Positions 1-10,741 of a DNA stretch of 64,000 nt are shown here, one piece after another. How positions within the stretch are numbered: position 1 is the stretch's first letter; every line of letters starts with the position of its first letter. The stretch is from NCBI GenBank assembly GCA_012934845.2, contig WNNJ02002748.1:1-64000 (forward strand), written 5' to 3'. Source of the DNA: Pomphorhynchus laevis (Eukaryota > Acanthocephala > Palaeacanthocephala > Echinorhynchida > Pomphorhynchidae). The notes under the pieces are model-generated. The model made no database searches. It saw only the letters and a program-made list of their open reading frames with translations, and was not told the origin of the DNA. Made by a program: the position numbers and the translations under genes.

Positions 1-810
1 ATATATTTTATATATTAAATATATTAATATATTTATATATAATTAATTAATTATAATATATAATATATATTAATTATATATGGTATATATTAATTATATA
101 TGGTATATATTAATTATCAGAATCGCGATACTAGTTTATAATATTACTAGTATAATAATACTAGTTTGTAATATTATTTTTTTATTTAACAATTATAAAT
201 TCCAATTGATAAATAATCTATATCTGATGAAATTTTATCATTTGAGATGAAGACAATCAGATATTGAAGCAATCATTTGTTCAATGATAAATGTCCTGTA
301 AGTTATTTTAAATCAAATTTAATATTTAATTATTAAATATGTATTATCATAATCATAATTTAGATTTAAATATTATATCATAGTAAAATAATATTATAAT
401 ATTAATAATATTTGTATTATAGTAATTATTAGATTATTATATTCTTTTACTCAAATTATGTTTTCTCTAGTGATCGGTCAGTACTTGAAAAAATTTTTAC
501 TAACAGCTACGATATACTGACAAAGACGTGGATTCAGATCTTTTTTGAAAGTAAGAACTAGTAGAAGGTAATTATTATATCATTTAATAATTATCATAAA
601 ATTCAATATTCATTTAAAATAAAGTAAATATGATTTTGATTAAATAACATGACGGTCAATCACTATAATACGATAATAATTATTTGTTATATTGAAATAC
701 GTAAATAATTACAAAGATTTGCGAATAAACACAAATTATTATAATTTATATATAATTTATAATATCTATTAAATTTATAACGTTATAAAAGATATACCTA
801 TTATATACTA
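1..810. other. AT-rich DNA without a gene
   Basis: Very AT-rich sequence with no convincing coding region. Bases about 65-118 hold three copies of a roughly 20-bp unit of the form ATATATGGTATATATTAATT. No transposon domain is visible on either strand. Confidence 0.5.
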
Positions 811-933
811 AATGACGTTTCGTTCGGAGAGGGTCGGTACACGGCTACCGCGACAACTTCTTTCGCGTTCTCATCTCAGTACACGAATGGTTGGAAACTA
901 TATTTGTATCGGCTGAATATATAAGTGCAAATG

Positions 934-941
934 TATAAAAG
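934..941 (+). promoter_or_regulatory. TATA box candidate
   Basis: The sequence TATAAAAG is a canonical TATA box. It sits just downstream of a locally GC-richer block (about 812-900), which is unusual for this window, and 78 bp before the ATG of a small ORF at 1019. That a promoter starts here is an inference. No transcript evidence is available. Confidence 0.35.
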
Positions 942-1018
942 TGAAGCCACAAAAAAATTCCATTCTATTAAACAGGGATCAATTATATACTACGTTCAGA
1001 GTTCAGATACAAAGAAAA

Positions 1019-1111
1019 ATGTGCGGTGTCGTGAAGAAACAAAGCTGTATAAATGTAAAAATGGCGAGTAGTCAGATTATGAACGTTTTGACACACTGGA
1101 TAGGAAAATAA
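1019..1111 (+). CDS. Small ORF (30 codons) behind a TATA box
   Basis: An ATG at 1019 opens a 30-codon frame ending in TAA at 1109-1111. It starts MCGVV and ends HWIGK. A TATAAAAG lies 78 bp upstream, and overlapping AATAAA motifs follow directly after the stop (about 1107-1120). I recognise no domain. It could be a short peptide gene, the first exon of a gene whose remainder is lost, the 5' end of a mobile element, or chance. Only the promoter-like context makes it worth listing. Confidence 0.2.
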   Translation: MCGVVKKQSCINVKMASSQIMNVLTHWIGK

Positions 1112-2640
1112 ATAAATAAAAGATTAATACATGACAATCGGAACATAGATAGTGACTAAGATTTGTTATGAACAAATATGCGGTTTGTGAAATATTTATT
1201 GCATGATATACCTACAATGATGAGTGCCATACCATAGTTTCTTACATCAGAAAGCATTTTCCAATGTGACCAAGTAAAGCATTTGCCAATTGGAAATTTT
1301 AATCTATAGTGATATATTATATTGAAAATTTTCAATGTATAAATGAAATTATGCAGTATCGAGAATGTTTAGATGTTATTTAACACAGAGAAAATATGAC
1401 TTTATTCTGGTCAAAAAAATACGGTCGTTATAGATTATTTAAACGATACTTACACTAATAATGTACTATTGTGCCATGTTTGACAATTATCTATTTGTTT
1501 GAAATTCGAGGCTCTTAAGTCTGTTTAAAAAATGAACGGAACAAAATATGGCATTTCAAAGCAGAACTGAATATGAAAAATACTATTTCACACGAAAACT
1601 GCGTATTTAGCATGTCGTGGTCTAATTTGGCCTTAATTCTTAGTTTTAAAAGGCATTTTACCCGCAAGAACGGTAATAATTTATTTGACGTTACGGCCAA
1701 TGTCAGTGACACTTTTCATCCTATAATGAGATTTTGTAGTATTAATATTTCATAATGTTAATCTCCCTATTATAGCATTCATTATTATATTATAAATATA
1801 AATAAATGTGATTTACATCATAAATTTTATTTGATTAAAATAAATATATTTGTAAATAGACTGTTCACTCATTGGATAAACCGTTAGTTAATAAATTGAA
1901 AAGTTAAAAGCGTTTGAATAGTTTTATTAATTATTACATTTATTACTATTTATCAGTAATCATTAAACTGATTTTATATTTTCTCATGTCATATTAGTTT
2001 TTTATAATTAAATACGAACAAATATTATAATATCATTTTTTAAGCCTAGGCTAGTATGGAGCTATTAAATTTACAAACAATTTGTATAATTGTTTGATAC
2101 AAATACATATTAAATACATATATATATGTATTGTAGTTTTTGAAAAATCGCTTGATACTTTAATCCATAATCCAAAGATGGCTAAAACATACGACTTTAA
2201 AAAGCCAACATGCAGATATTGACGAGAATTAAAATCGTCCACATGATTGAAATAAAATAAATCAAATAGACGATTAAAGTATGCAACCAGGAATGAATAA
2301 CCTTGTTGATTTGCCAAATGTGTAATGCACATCACGTTTGATGAAGAGGTTGAAGTCCAAGATATAACCTAAACTACGTGCGGATAGTAAAGCAAAATGT
2401 GAATTTGATACCGTAGATCTGGTACATATAAATACACACAATATCTGTTCGAATAGATTATGTCAACATTTACTAAAGTGCTATAGGAAATACAACTAAA
2501 TTTTGATTTATTTTATTCATATTTTGTTTTGCTTTTATAATAAAATTGCTTCACAATAACAAAATCATTATTGATTAATCACACTTTAAAGCATGGAATA
2601 TAATGATTGAACTGATCATTCAATTTATTCCTGAAAGTGA
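1112..2640. other. Non-coding AT-rich stretch
   Basis: Short open frames on both strands (for example about 1515-1755 and 2051-2335) have AT-driven composition, no domain and no similarity that I recognise. I see nothing else here. Confidence 0.45.
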
Positions 2641-3235
2641 TACAAAAATTAGGTATCAGGTGAAATACATCATTAGCATGTATTTGGCTGCGCTGATATG
2701 TTCGATCGAAGAATAGGGCCCGATACCTGATATAATAACAGTTCTTCCTGATGACCTACATTCATTATTCGAATATATAGTATATTGTTTATTAATTAAT
2801 TCATAAAAATTGATTTTTATTTAAAATTTTAATTATAAATTTTATCGTTTTATAAATACTAATTGTATAAATTTATAAAATAGTCAGTTTATACAATTTG
2901 ATTTTTATTTTAAATTTTAATTTAAAATTTTAACTTGATATAAATATAAATTGTATAAAGTCTTATATAATTATTTAATATTTTTTATTAATGTCTGTAA
3001 AGTAAATGTATTTTCTAACGATGTCTGAAAATACATACGAATATTGCAGGATTTAACGTTAACGAGATTGACGTGAAACTTAAATTTTAATAAATTTTAT
3101 CGTTATATAAATATAAATTGTATAAAACCTTACATAATCAATCATGTATTATTTATAATTACTTATCTTTATTTTTTATTTATATATAGTATAAAATACG
3201 TAGATTCAGTTAGCTGATATGATTCTTTCAAACTG
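2641..3235 (+). repeat. Family A repeat, copy 1 (interrupted)
   Basis: This stretch matches a repeat seen at least ten times in the window. Its hallmarks in order are TACGTCATTAGCATGTATTT, AGGAATAGGGGCCGAAACC, CAGTTCCTCCTGATGACCTC, a run around TTAGTCAATTCATAAAAAT, and the terminal CGTAGACTCAGTTAGCTGAT. Here these landmarks occur at about 2665, 2713, 2740, 2795 and 3200. The copy is interrupted at about 2990-3085 by sequence that includes an echo of the TBC gene exon. No protein is encoded, so the family looks non-autonomous. Its superfamily is unknown to me. Confidence 0.6.
3037..3080 (+). pseudogene. Short duplicated fragment of the TBC exon
   Basis: About 44 bp here match 4450-4493 inside the TBC exon with only a few substitutions (shared core: ATATTGCAGGATTTAAC, then GAGATTGACG). 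It covers codons for the region IAGFNINEID. It has no open context and is embedded in the family A repeat, so it is a gene-derived scrap rather than an exon. Confidence 0.6.
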
Positions 3236-4412
3236 TGTTTAACGTTTCGAATTTTCTTTTCAAGTGTAACTTATCACACAAAAAACAGTTAGGATAAGTT
3301 GAAATTTATACAGGATGAAACTTCGAACCGTTGTGCGTAGTTTAAAATAAAAAATGTTATTTTTTGATTCAGTTTGATTTGTTCGTTTGAAATATATTTT
3401 ATATTTTATATATATTAGTTGCGCTCATTGACCTGATTTGTTTAATGCCAGCAATTGTTTAAGATATTAAACAATGTTCAACAATTGCGTTAATGCAGAC
3501 AACTTCAGATTCCTAGAGCAAGCCAAGGTTTACCTCAGGCATCCGACGATTTTTTACTTATATAGTATAAAATACGTATATTCGATTAGCTGATCTAATT
3601 ATATCAACATAATGTTTTCGAGCTAATGTTTTTAAACTAATGTAGATAAATTAGCAGCATTATTCTTTGTTTAATAATTTGTTTAATATATAAGGGATAT
3701 ATTTTATAATAAAAGAAATAAATTAAATATTAAATTCGCCATTTATTATCCCAAAATATATAAAATATAAGGGATATTTTGTGTCCCTAAAATATAAGGG
3801 ATATTTTGTATCCCTAAAATATAAGGGATATATTTTATAATAAAAGAAATAAAAAAATATTAAATTCGCCATTTATTATCCCAAAATATATAAAATATAT
3901 CTCAAAATATATTTTAGGGATATTTTGTATCTCTAAAATATAAGGAAAAGTTCAAAGAAAAAACAAAATGTAATCGTATTTGATATATAAAATATAAAAA
4001 AATATAAGATGATAAGATCACAGTAAATTTTAATTTTACATATTTTTGAATTGTATAAACTAACAAACGGGATGAAACCGTGGGATCATTGTTTTTATGT
4101 TCTGTCTAACAAGCGAGTTAACTATGGATCCAAGCATTAAAAGATTATATTTGCGCAAAGCTCGAATGGGCCGATTGAGCTACAAAGTGACTTGTGCTTC
4201 CAATGTATGAGTCAACTGACAAAAGATGGCAACTGATGTCAGTTGCAGTCAACTGTCTGCAACAGTCATCATTATTGTAGCAGCTCTAGATTTTATTACA
4301 TTAACTGACATCTCTTATATCGACATAATCTTTTCGAGCTAATGTTTTTAAACTCGAATTGCAGATCAATTGAAAGCATTATTCTTTGATTAAATGTAAC
4401 TTTTTATTATAG
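3236..4412. other. Upstream region of the TBC gene with local duplications
   Basis: No complete exon was found. Two local duplications are visible. Bases about 3600-3680 resemble 4318-4395 (shared TTTTCGAGCTAATGTTTTTAA and GCATTATTCTTTG). Bases about 3690-3770 recur at 3820-3900, built from AT-rich units such as AAGGGATATTTTGT. A second fragment of the family A end (ATAAAATACGTA) lies at about 3563. A 5' exon of the TBC gene is expected somewhere upstream but could not be pinned down. An ATG at 4123 opens 28 codons, but its phase does not fit the acceptor at 4412. Confidence 0.45.
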
Positions 4413-5266
4413 AATCTGTGTACGATGAAGTGCTTTACAAAGGATTTCAGACAAATATTGCAGGATTTAACATTAATGAGATTGACGAGAAACATGAACA
4501 GCTGCCGATCCATTTGGCCGATTATGAAAAGGACAGAGACTATTTTAGAAGAAAAATAGATGACATTGTTTTGATTAGTAAGGATGCAATCCGCACTTGC
4601 TGTTGTGTCGGTGATTACTCAAATCAGGATCTAAAAATTCACCAAGCATCCGTCTTCAAAGTTCTGGTTAGCTTTATTTATAACCATCCTACAATTTCAT
4701 ATCATCAAGGAATGACTGACGTCGTCAGTTGCTTTTTAAATGTAATGCAAAGTGAATATGAAGCGTATCTTTGCTTTACCCGCTTCGTAGAAGACTTTGG
4801 CTCAATGTATACTGAAATTGGGGTTTTAGAAAAATGTGCCGGTCTCCGTTTCATAATAAGGACGATTGATAAAGAGTTGTTCTATCGTCTTCAAAAATAT
4901 CAAATATCTGATATGACCTGTTGTTTCAGAATGTTCATGACCTTTTTCCTTCGAGAATTTACTACCAGAAAAGAATGCTTGCGTTTTTTAGAAATGCTTT
5001 GCGCTAGATTGTATTTGAGAACGTTAAAAAATGTGACTACACAGATACCAGCTGATAAAGAACTTACCTATGACCTTTTTACATGCAGTTATCTTATAAG
5101 ACGACGAACTTCGCTTGAAGGTGATGATTTATTGAGTGCCATATTTGGAGGAAATCGGTCAATTACGGCAGATGAACTTTTAAAAATGTCTGACTTAGAA
5201 CTGAACAAGTTCAATGTAAAATATCGAAATCAGAATGTAAAGAAACGCAAATGGTCATTCTTTTGA
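4413..5266 (+). CDS. TBC-domain Rab GTPase-activating protein (3' exon, TBC1D25/TBC1D16-like)
   Basis: TBC proteins stimulate GTP hydrolysis by Rab GTPases and so control membrane traffic and autophagy. The frame is open from the splice acceptor TTTTTATTATAG at 4401-4412 to TGA at 5264-5266, about 282 codons. Both catalytic signatures are present. The arginine-finger motif IxxDxxR reads ISKDAIR (R about residue 59, counted from the GTG at 4418), and the glutamine-finger motif reads YHQGM (Q about residue 97). Later blocks resemble the TBC1D25 type, such as CCFRMFM followed by LREF and a Leu-rich helix. The N-terminal part of the TBC fold is missing and must lie in an upstream exon, so the GTG at 4418 is not a start. 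An AATAAA is at about 5338. The exact paralogue is uncertain. Nothing in the frame is broken, so the gene may be functional. Confidence 0.8.
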
Positions 5267-5786
5267 GCATAACAGTTACGCTAAAAGCTTAAATTTACTT
5301 TGTACTTTAACTTATAGACAATTAAAACGCTTGTTCATAATAAATTTTTTCCTACAATTGAAATTGCTTCATACGTTGTATTATAAATATTAGCTTCATC
5401 AGGGTATAGATGTAAACCATCATGCATTATGGGAACGTGATCTGGCCAAACAATCACAAAATACGCAAAATTTTCAGTGATAATGGACCGAATACAATAT
5501 GTTATAATTTTCACCTCTCAAAGCACACTATTTATTTAGTTATTATCTCTTTATTGTAAAAGGATTCTGAAATATAAAGTAAAAATAAAATTTTTAAAAT
5601 AAACGACGATGTGTAAAATACTGTGAATTCAAACAATGTACAAAATGTGAAAAACATGACTATAAAAATAAGGGATTTGTTAAATAATCATAAATACATT
5701 GGTCAGAAAAAAGACAAAAGAAAAAGAAAATGTGAGTTTTTAAAAATAATAGTCAATCAACTGCAGTCTTCTTCCAACTCACTCCT
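5267..5786. other. 3' flank of the TBC gene
   Basis: AT-rich 3' flank containing a likely poly(A) signal at about 5338-5343. The small frame at 5623-5808 is Lys-rich and low in complexity, and I do not regard it as a gene. The LINE A 3' end begins at about 5787. Confidence 0.4.
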
Positions 5787-5789
5787 TAT

Positions 5790-8081
5790 GACCTCAGATC
5801 CAGCGTGATCTGAGCCCTCCAGCCAATCCAACACGCCGCGCTCCGACTGAACCACCCGGGGTCTTTCATCCCCCGAAGAGTCCAATCGAGGTGGACTATG
5901 CTCGGTAATCGAGAGATGAGAAGCTTGAGAAACCTTAATCTTTGCTGTGAAGGACGTCATCTTGGAAAGAAGCCTAATCCCGAGATAGCCCAAGTACCCC
6001 AGAAGCGCACTTGAGTTTTCCCATTCAATGACAGATAATGAGCCCGTTTTAGGGCCCACCTAGCTTTCTTCATGATACAATTGAATCTATCCAGATCTGA
6101 TTTCGCTGACCAATTCACCGTAACGGTGAACCCCAGGTATCTTACTCGGCTTGTGAAGGTAGGAAGAGGTTGATTAGTCAATATGGAAGATAGAGCTTAG
6201 AGTGCTAGTCTCTTCAATTTTTTCTTTGTGGCAGGAGCGCCATGAAAGCCAACCACCTGCGATGTGGAGGAGTTTTTAATAAGATTGGATATGGGTAACT
6301 GATATTTTAACCTTAAAAGAAACGGCTGAAGTCAGAGATTACATCTTTGCACATGCGTCCAGAGAACAGGGCTGTAATATCATCAGCGTATACCACAAAA
6401 TGTTGATCGCGTTTAAAGTTTTTGAAAAGTTCAATGGAGGCAGCAAGATACAAGATTGAAGAAAGTGGGGAGCCTTAAGGGCACATATGTAATAGGGCAG
6501 AACTGACGTGCATCTGGGTCGTCTTCAGAGAAGAATCGCTTGGTATAATACGATATTTTCCCCTGTTAACAATTCTCGCTGGCAACCCAATAGACCTAAG
6601 AGAAGATATAACAAAATGAATTGAAATGCTGTCGAATGTAGCAGTAAAGTCAAAGAAAACAGCCACAGCAAGTTTAAATGGTGATGAGGGAGTTTTGTAT
6701 CGGAATGGGGAGAAGATCTTTAGCACATGAAATCGATTTCTTTTTGTTAAAAATACTCGACGGCTGATATTTATGTCAGCAATGTCGGACGAGCAGGCTA
6801 ATAGCATTGTAATGGCGACTTACTTTCTCTGACTGTATGTCAAAAGCTAAAAGGCACGAGTGGAGAGTGGCGAATGGGATTTTGAGGTGCGCGGGAGTGG
6901 CCCCCAGGAGTTTAGGATATCTGTAACAGATAAGTCCCTACTCCTGAAGTCACACCAAGGCGGGATTGGTTGGAGTGATTGAGTGCTTTATAATTATGTA
7001 GGGATAGCGACTCCTCCAAAACTTTGTCTAGGCCTATGCAACCGATCCAACCCAAGGCTCTCTCCATCCAGCTGACAAACTTCTTAAATATCTTCCAAAA
7101 GGAAGACTGATAAGGGTTAAGGTGAGCAAGGCTCGCTTTATTCCTACTCAGCTGGAACCTATATCTAGTGCTCCAGTATTCATTTGAGAGAGCCTGTCTG
7201 GCGGAAACAGAGAGATTAGGATGGTGTAACACCTTAGCTAGTACCTTGAGTTTTGTTGAAGTGGGATTGTATATTCGACCTTTATAGGTAGTTGAAAGAA
7301 ACGCGGTAGCTTGCAATGAGATGTGAGAATTAAATTTGTCACACTCTCATTACTAATTATGGGGAAGAGTTGGATAGCTGCCTGCCACTCTGATTTGATC
7401 AAAGTGAAATCTCATTCTAAGCAACGTATATTTTTCAATCCGCCTACGAATTAGGCCATGATAGATGGTCTGTTTTGGCGCGACTGCTTAGTACATATGG
7501 GTTTTAACAACCACATCTAATGAGCCGGTAATATGTCAAGGAGAGAATTAGTTGTTGAGCAATGAAAGGTGGAATACAATGGTTTGTAAATAAGATATTA
7601 TTTCCTGGCTTTGCGAGTACTGCATTGATCCAACGACCAGTTCTCTCGTTGAAGTCACCAAGTAACATGTCATAGCCACTACCTGAAATACGGTCCAGGA
7701 GCTCACGGTTCTTGTGAATTTCCCCTGGCCTAATGTAGATAGTGGCTATGCTGATACGTTTACAGTTCTTACAAAGTGATATAGCTAAACAAGACAGGGC
7801 TGGACAAGAATAGTTTAGAGAGAGGGATGATCTTAAGGAGCTATTAACTAGGGTTAAAAGACCTTGAGATGAAGAGGAGTGAAGTGGGTTATATGCGGAG
7901 TATAGTGGGAGCATATGTGCTTAGGGATGAATCGAGTGATATCCTGAGGGAGACGGATAGCCCGCGTATCCTGGAGGACTATAAAATCTGCATCTCTACC
8001 GGAGAGAAGTCTTAGGGCAGAAGCACCTCCCGAATTCCACTGAAGAATATTCAGTGACAAAGGCTCACGAGTACTCTGCAT
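5790..8081 (-). pseudogene. LINE A copy 1 ORF2: endonuclease-reverse transcriptase (broken)
   Basis: The start at 8081 gives MQSTREP, then the endonuclease N-terminal motif LNILQWNSGG and the metal-site region ending VLQDTR. A later block reads LLGDFNERTGRW, the Asp-Asn active-site motif of AP-like endonucleases. The linker between EN and RT runs about 7320-6900. RT motifs follow in pieces, for example AVFFDFTATFDSI at about 6640 and the thumb/C-terminal segment with NWSAKSDLDR at about 6110. At least five frame changes separate the pieces. It would have nicked target DNA and copied the element RNA. It is now non-functional. Confidence 0.75.
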
Positions 8082-8109
8082 TATGTTGAGTTAAATGGAC
8101 GGGATTTCC

Positions 8110-9271
8110 TCATCCCTAGGCAGAGCTAGGGGCGGAAGAGTTGCCCTTCCCTCCACTAACTCCGTCCAGGATGGGTACTTGCTCACGGGCAATATCTTCA
8201 TTTCCCGTGTTAGAGGCTTTTCTGGACTTGTCCTTGAGTAGTCTGCCTACTTTCAATGGAGGCACGGTGTGGGCCGAAGCCACTCGTTTCTTTGACTCTG
8301 GAATAGTTGCTGGAGAGATCATTGGAGATGAATGAAGCAGTGCGAACTGACTATTGATGAGTTGCTGTATTTTCCTAAGATAGCTTGCTTTTGAGCATCG
8401 AAAAGTCGTATAATGTCCGTGTCAGATATCCTACCGCTGGTTTCAGCATAGCTAGCAGGAGTGTTAACTGTACGTGAAGGACAGAATTTGAGACGATACG
8501 CCTTAAAAGCCTCACATCTCCTGGACCAGGAGGAATGTGGACCAGAGCAGTTAACACATCGCGGGGTAGAGGAACATTGCCCCCGAAGTCGATACATTAT
8601 TTAGAGGAACAGTAGTCACAGATCTTCTCTGCCTTACACATTGAGGCCCAGTGACCCCATCCATGACAGAGATTGCAGTGGAGGAAGCTCATATCATCAT
8701 TGTTAAGAATAAGGAACTTTAAATTAAAATCCAGAAACGGGTTGAAAGACGTTTTGGTTAGCGTCTCGACAATGTCGGTGGGAGCCGAGACAAAACCTAT
8801 CGGAATAGGTAGTTTATTCTTCCATTTAATAGGGCAAAATTAGAGACTTTGAAAAGTACTTGAAGGTCATCAATGTCTTTTTGCTCCAAGTGAGGAGGGA
8901 TATTCATTATTTTCAAGGAAGCCATGATATGCTTTGAAATCAGGCTACCAAATTTCGAAAGATTGATATAAAAGAAATCTTATATGCACTAGCCAAATCA
9001 GAGGTGGTAAAGGAAATGTTAACCTCGGTCTCATTGTACCTTACCGTGTTAAATAATATTCTATTTTTATACTGTTCTGTGAAGCTTTGCAGGAAAATGC
9101 TGTATAAATTATGTCTTTCAATAGGTTTGGCCAATTTAATAATTATTAGATTTATAAGCTTGGGTACGGGGGAAGAAACCCATTACCCTCGTGATCATGA
9201 GACAACAAATCTCTTACCTTGGGTGTTGTTACATTCGAAATAACATTGGAAATACTTAAATTCTGTTCCAT
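8110..9271 (-). pseudogene. LINE A copy 1 ORF1: nucleic-acid-binding gag-like protein (broken)
   Basis: Read on the minus strand from an ATG at 9271 (MEQNL). The middle part around 9090-9010 (TEVNISFTTSDLASAY) aligns with the same stretch of ORF1 in copies 3 and 4. Zinc knuckles lie near 8690-8530: CNLCHGWGHWASMC fits C-x2-C-x4-H-x4-C, and CVNCSGPHSSWSRRC is a second, longer variant. The C-terminal tail ends at about 8110, some 30 bp before ORF2. ORF1 proteins of this type coat the element RNA. Several stops and frameshifts are present. Confidence 0.65.
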
Positions 9272-9439
9272 ATTCGCTTGAATTTGAAAGTTGTTTGAAG
9301 CACCGATACTCACGTTTTCGCTTAAAAATTCGCAAAAAATGTAAATAAATAAAGACTTTGTTAACTAACACAGAAAACATCCAAAATAAATAGTCTAAGA
9401 CATAATCAGAGTTCGACAATATCTTCTTTGCTTCTTCAT

Positions 9440-10741
9440 TGTCTTCCCTGCACTAACGGCCTAAAATCCAGGGGGATCTGAGCCCCCAACCGATCCAACA
9501 AGCCGACTTCTGACTAAACCACCCGGGGTATTTCACCTTCGACGAGTCCAGTCGGCAAGGACTATGTTGGGTAAACGAGAGACGAGGAGCTTAAGAAATC
9601 TTAGCCTTTGCTCTGGGTGCCGTCCTCTCGTAAAGAAGACTGATCCCGAAATAGCCAGGTACCGCAAACGCGCACCTGGATTTTTCCTTTCAATGACAGA
9701 TGCTGGTCCCGTTTCAGAGCCCATCTAGCTTTCTTCAGGATACGTTTAAGTCTATCCAGGTCAGCTTTCGCCGACCAGTTCACCGTAACGGTGAACCCAG
9801 ATATTTTACTTGACTTGTGAAGGTAGGGAGTGGTTGATTAGTCCAAATGGAGGAGAGTGCACAGAGTGCTAATCTCTTGAGCTTTTGCTTTGTGCGAAGC
9901 TGCCATGAAAGACAACCACCTGCGATTTGGCGGAGTTTAAAATAAGATTATACTTGGGTAACTGGTATTTTAATCTTAAAAAGAAATGGCTGATGTCCGA
10001 GACTACGTCTTTACAACTGCGTCCAGAAAAGAGGGCTGTGGTATCACCAGCATATACCACTAGACGGTGTTCGCGTTTAAACATTTTAAAGAGTTCAATG
10101 GTGAAAGCAAGATATAAGAAAGGAGAAAGGGGTGATCTTTGAGACACACCCGTAATAGGGTAGAACTGACGCACATCAGGGTCGTCTTCATAGTAAAATC
10201 GCTTGGTGTACAGCAAAATCTCCACCCTGTTCACAATTCTCGCAGGCGACCCGAGGGACCTGAGAGAAGAGATAACAAAAGGAATTAAAATGCGGTCAAC
10301 TGCAGCAGAAAAGTCAAGGAAAACAGCCACAACTAAACGATGGCTATTCTCCCGACAAAACTGCTCCACTTCACCAACTGCTGAATGGATCGAGCGACCT
10401 TTGACGAACCCATGAAAACCTGGAGGAATCAAATTAGGCCTACTTAAATGGTCGCGGATTTTACGCGCAAGCGCTTTTTCGTAAATCGAGACGAGGGCAT
10501 TTTGAATCAAAATGGGTCGCAAATCTTTAGGGCATGGGCAGAATTTTTTCTTAGGAATAAAAATACGCTTACTAATATTGATGCCGGCTACATCGGATGA
10601 GGAGGCTAAAACCATTGTGACGGCGACCTCTCTTCTCTGATCAGCTGTCAAAAACTGACAGACCCGAGAAGAAAGTAGAGCGACGGATTTGGAGGTGCCC
10701 GGGAGTGGACCCCTCAAAAAATGTGTGAAAGTGTAACGTTC
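9440..10741 (-). mobile_element. LINE A copy 2, 5'-truncated
   Basis: Minus strand. It contains RT and the C-terminal region only. The largest open part (9869-10912) covers RT fingers and palm: FHGFVKGRSIHSAV, AVFLDFSAAVDR (motif A), a GVSQRSPLSPFLY version of motif B, and YAGDTT in place of the usual YADDTT. The changed Asp in motif C would by itself abolish polymerase activity. The 3' end at about 9440-9530 matches the other copies. The element stops abruptly at about 10741, where copy 3 starts in the opposite direction. Confidence 0.75.

Larger units (their letters stand above)
5787..9425 (-). mobile_element. LINE A copy 1, nearly full length, decayed
   Basis: A non-LTR retrotransposon on the minus strand. 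In transcription order it has ORF1 (gag-like, CCHC knuckles) from about 9271 to 8110, then ORF2 (AP endonuclease plus reverse transcriptase) from 8081 to about 5790. Its 3' end carries a motif shared by all copies (in element orientation GCGTGTTGGATTGGCT, then GGGCTCAGAT). The domain plan, a knuckle ORF1 plus an EN-RT ORF2, fits the Jockey/I/R1 group, but the clade was not determined. Many stops and frameshifts make it inactive. Its 5' end abuts the 3' end of copy 2. Confidence 0.8.

Noticed and set aside
4418-4420. GTG as start of the TBC protein
   Set aside because: The TBC fold is incomplete at this point and a splice acceptor lies five bases upstream, so this is the inside of an exon in a eukaryotic gene.
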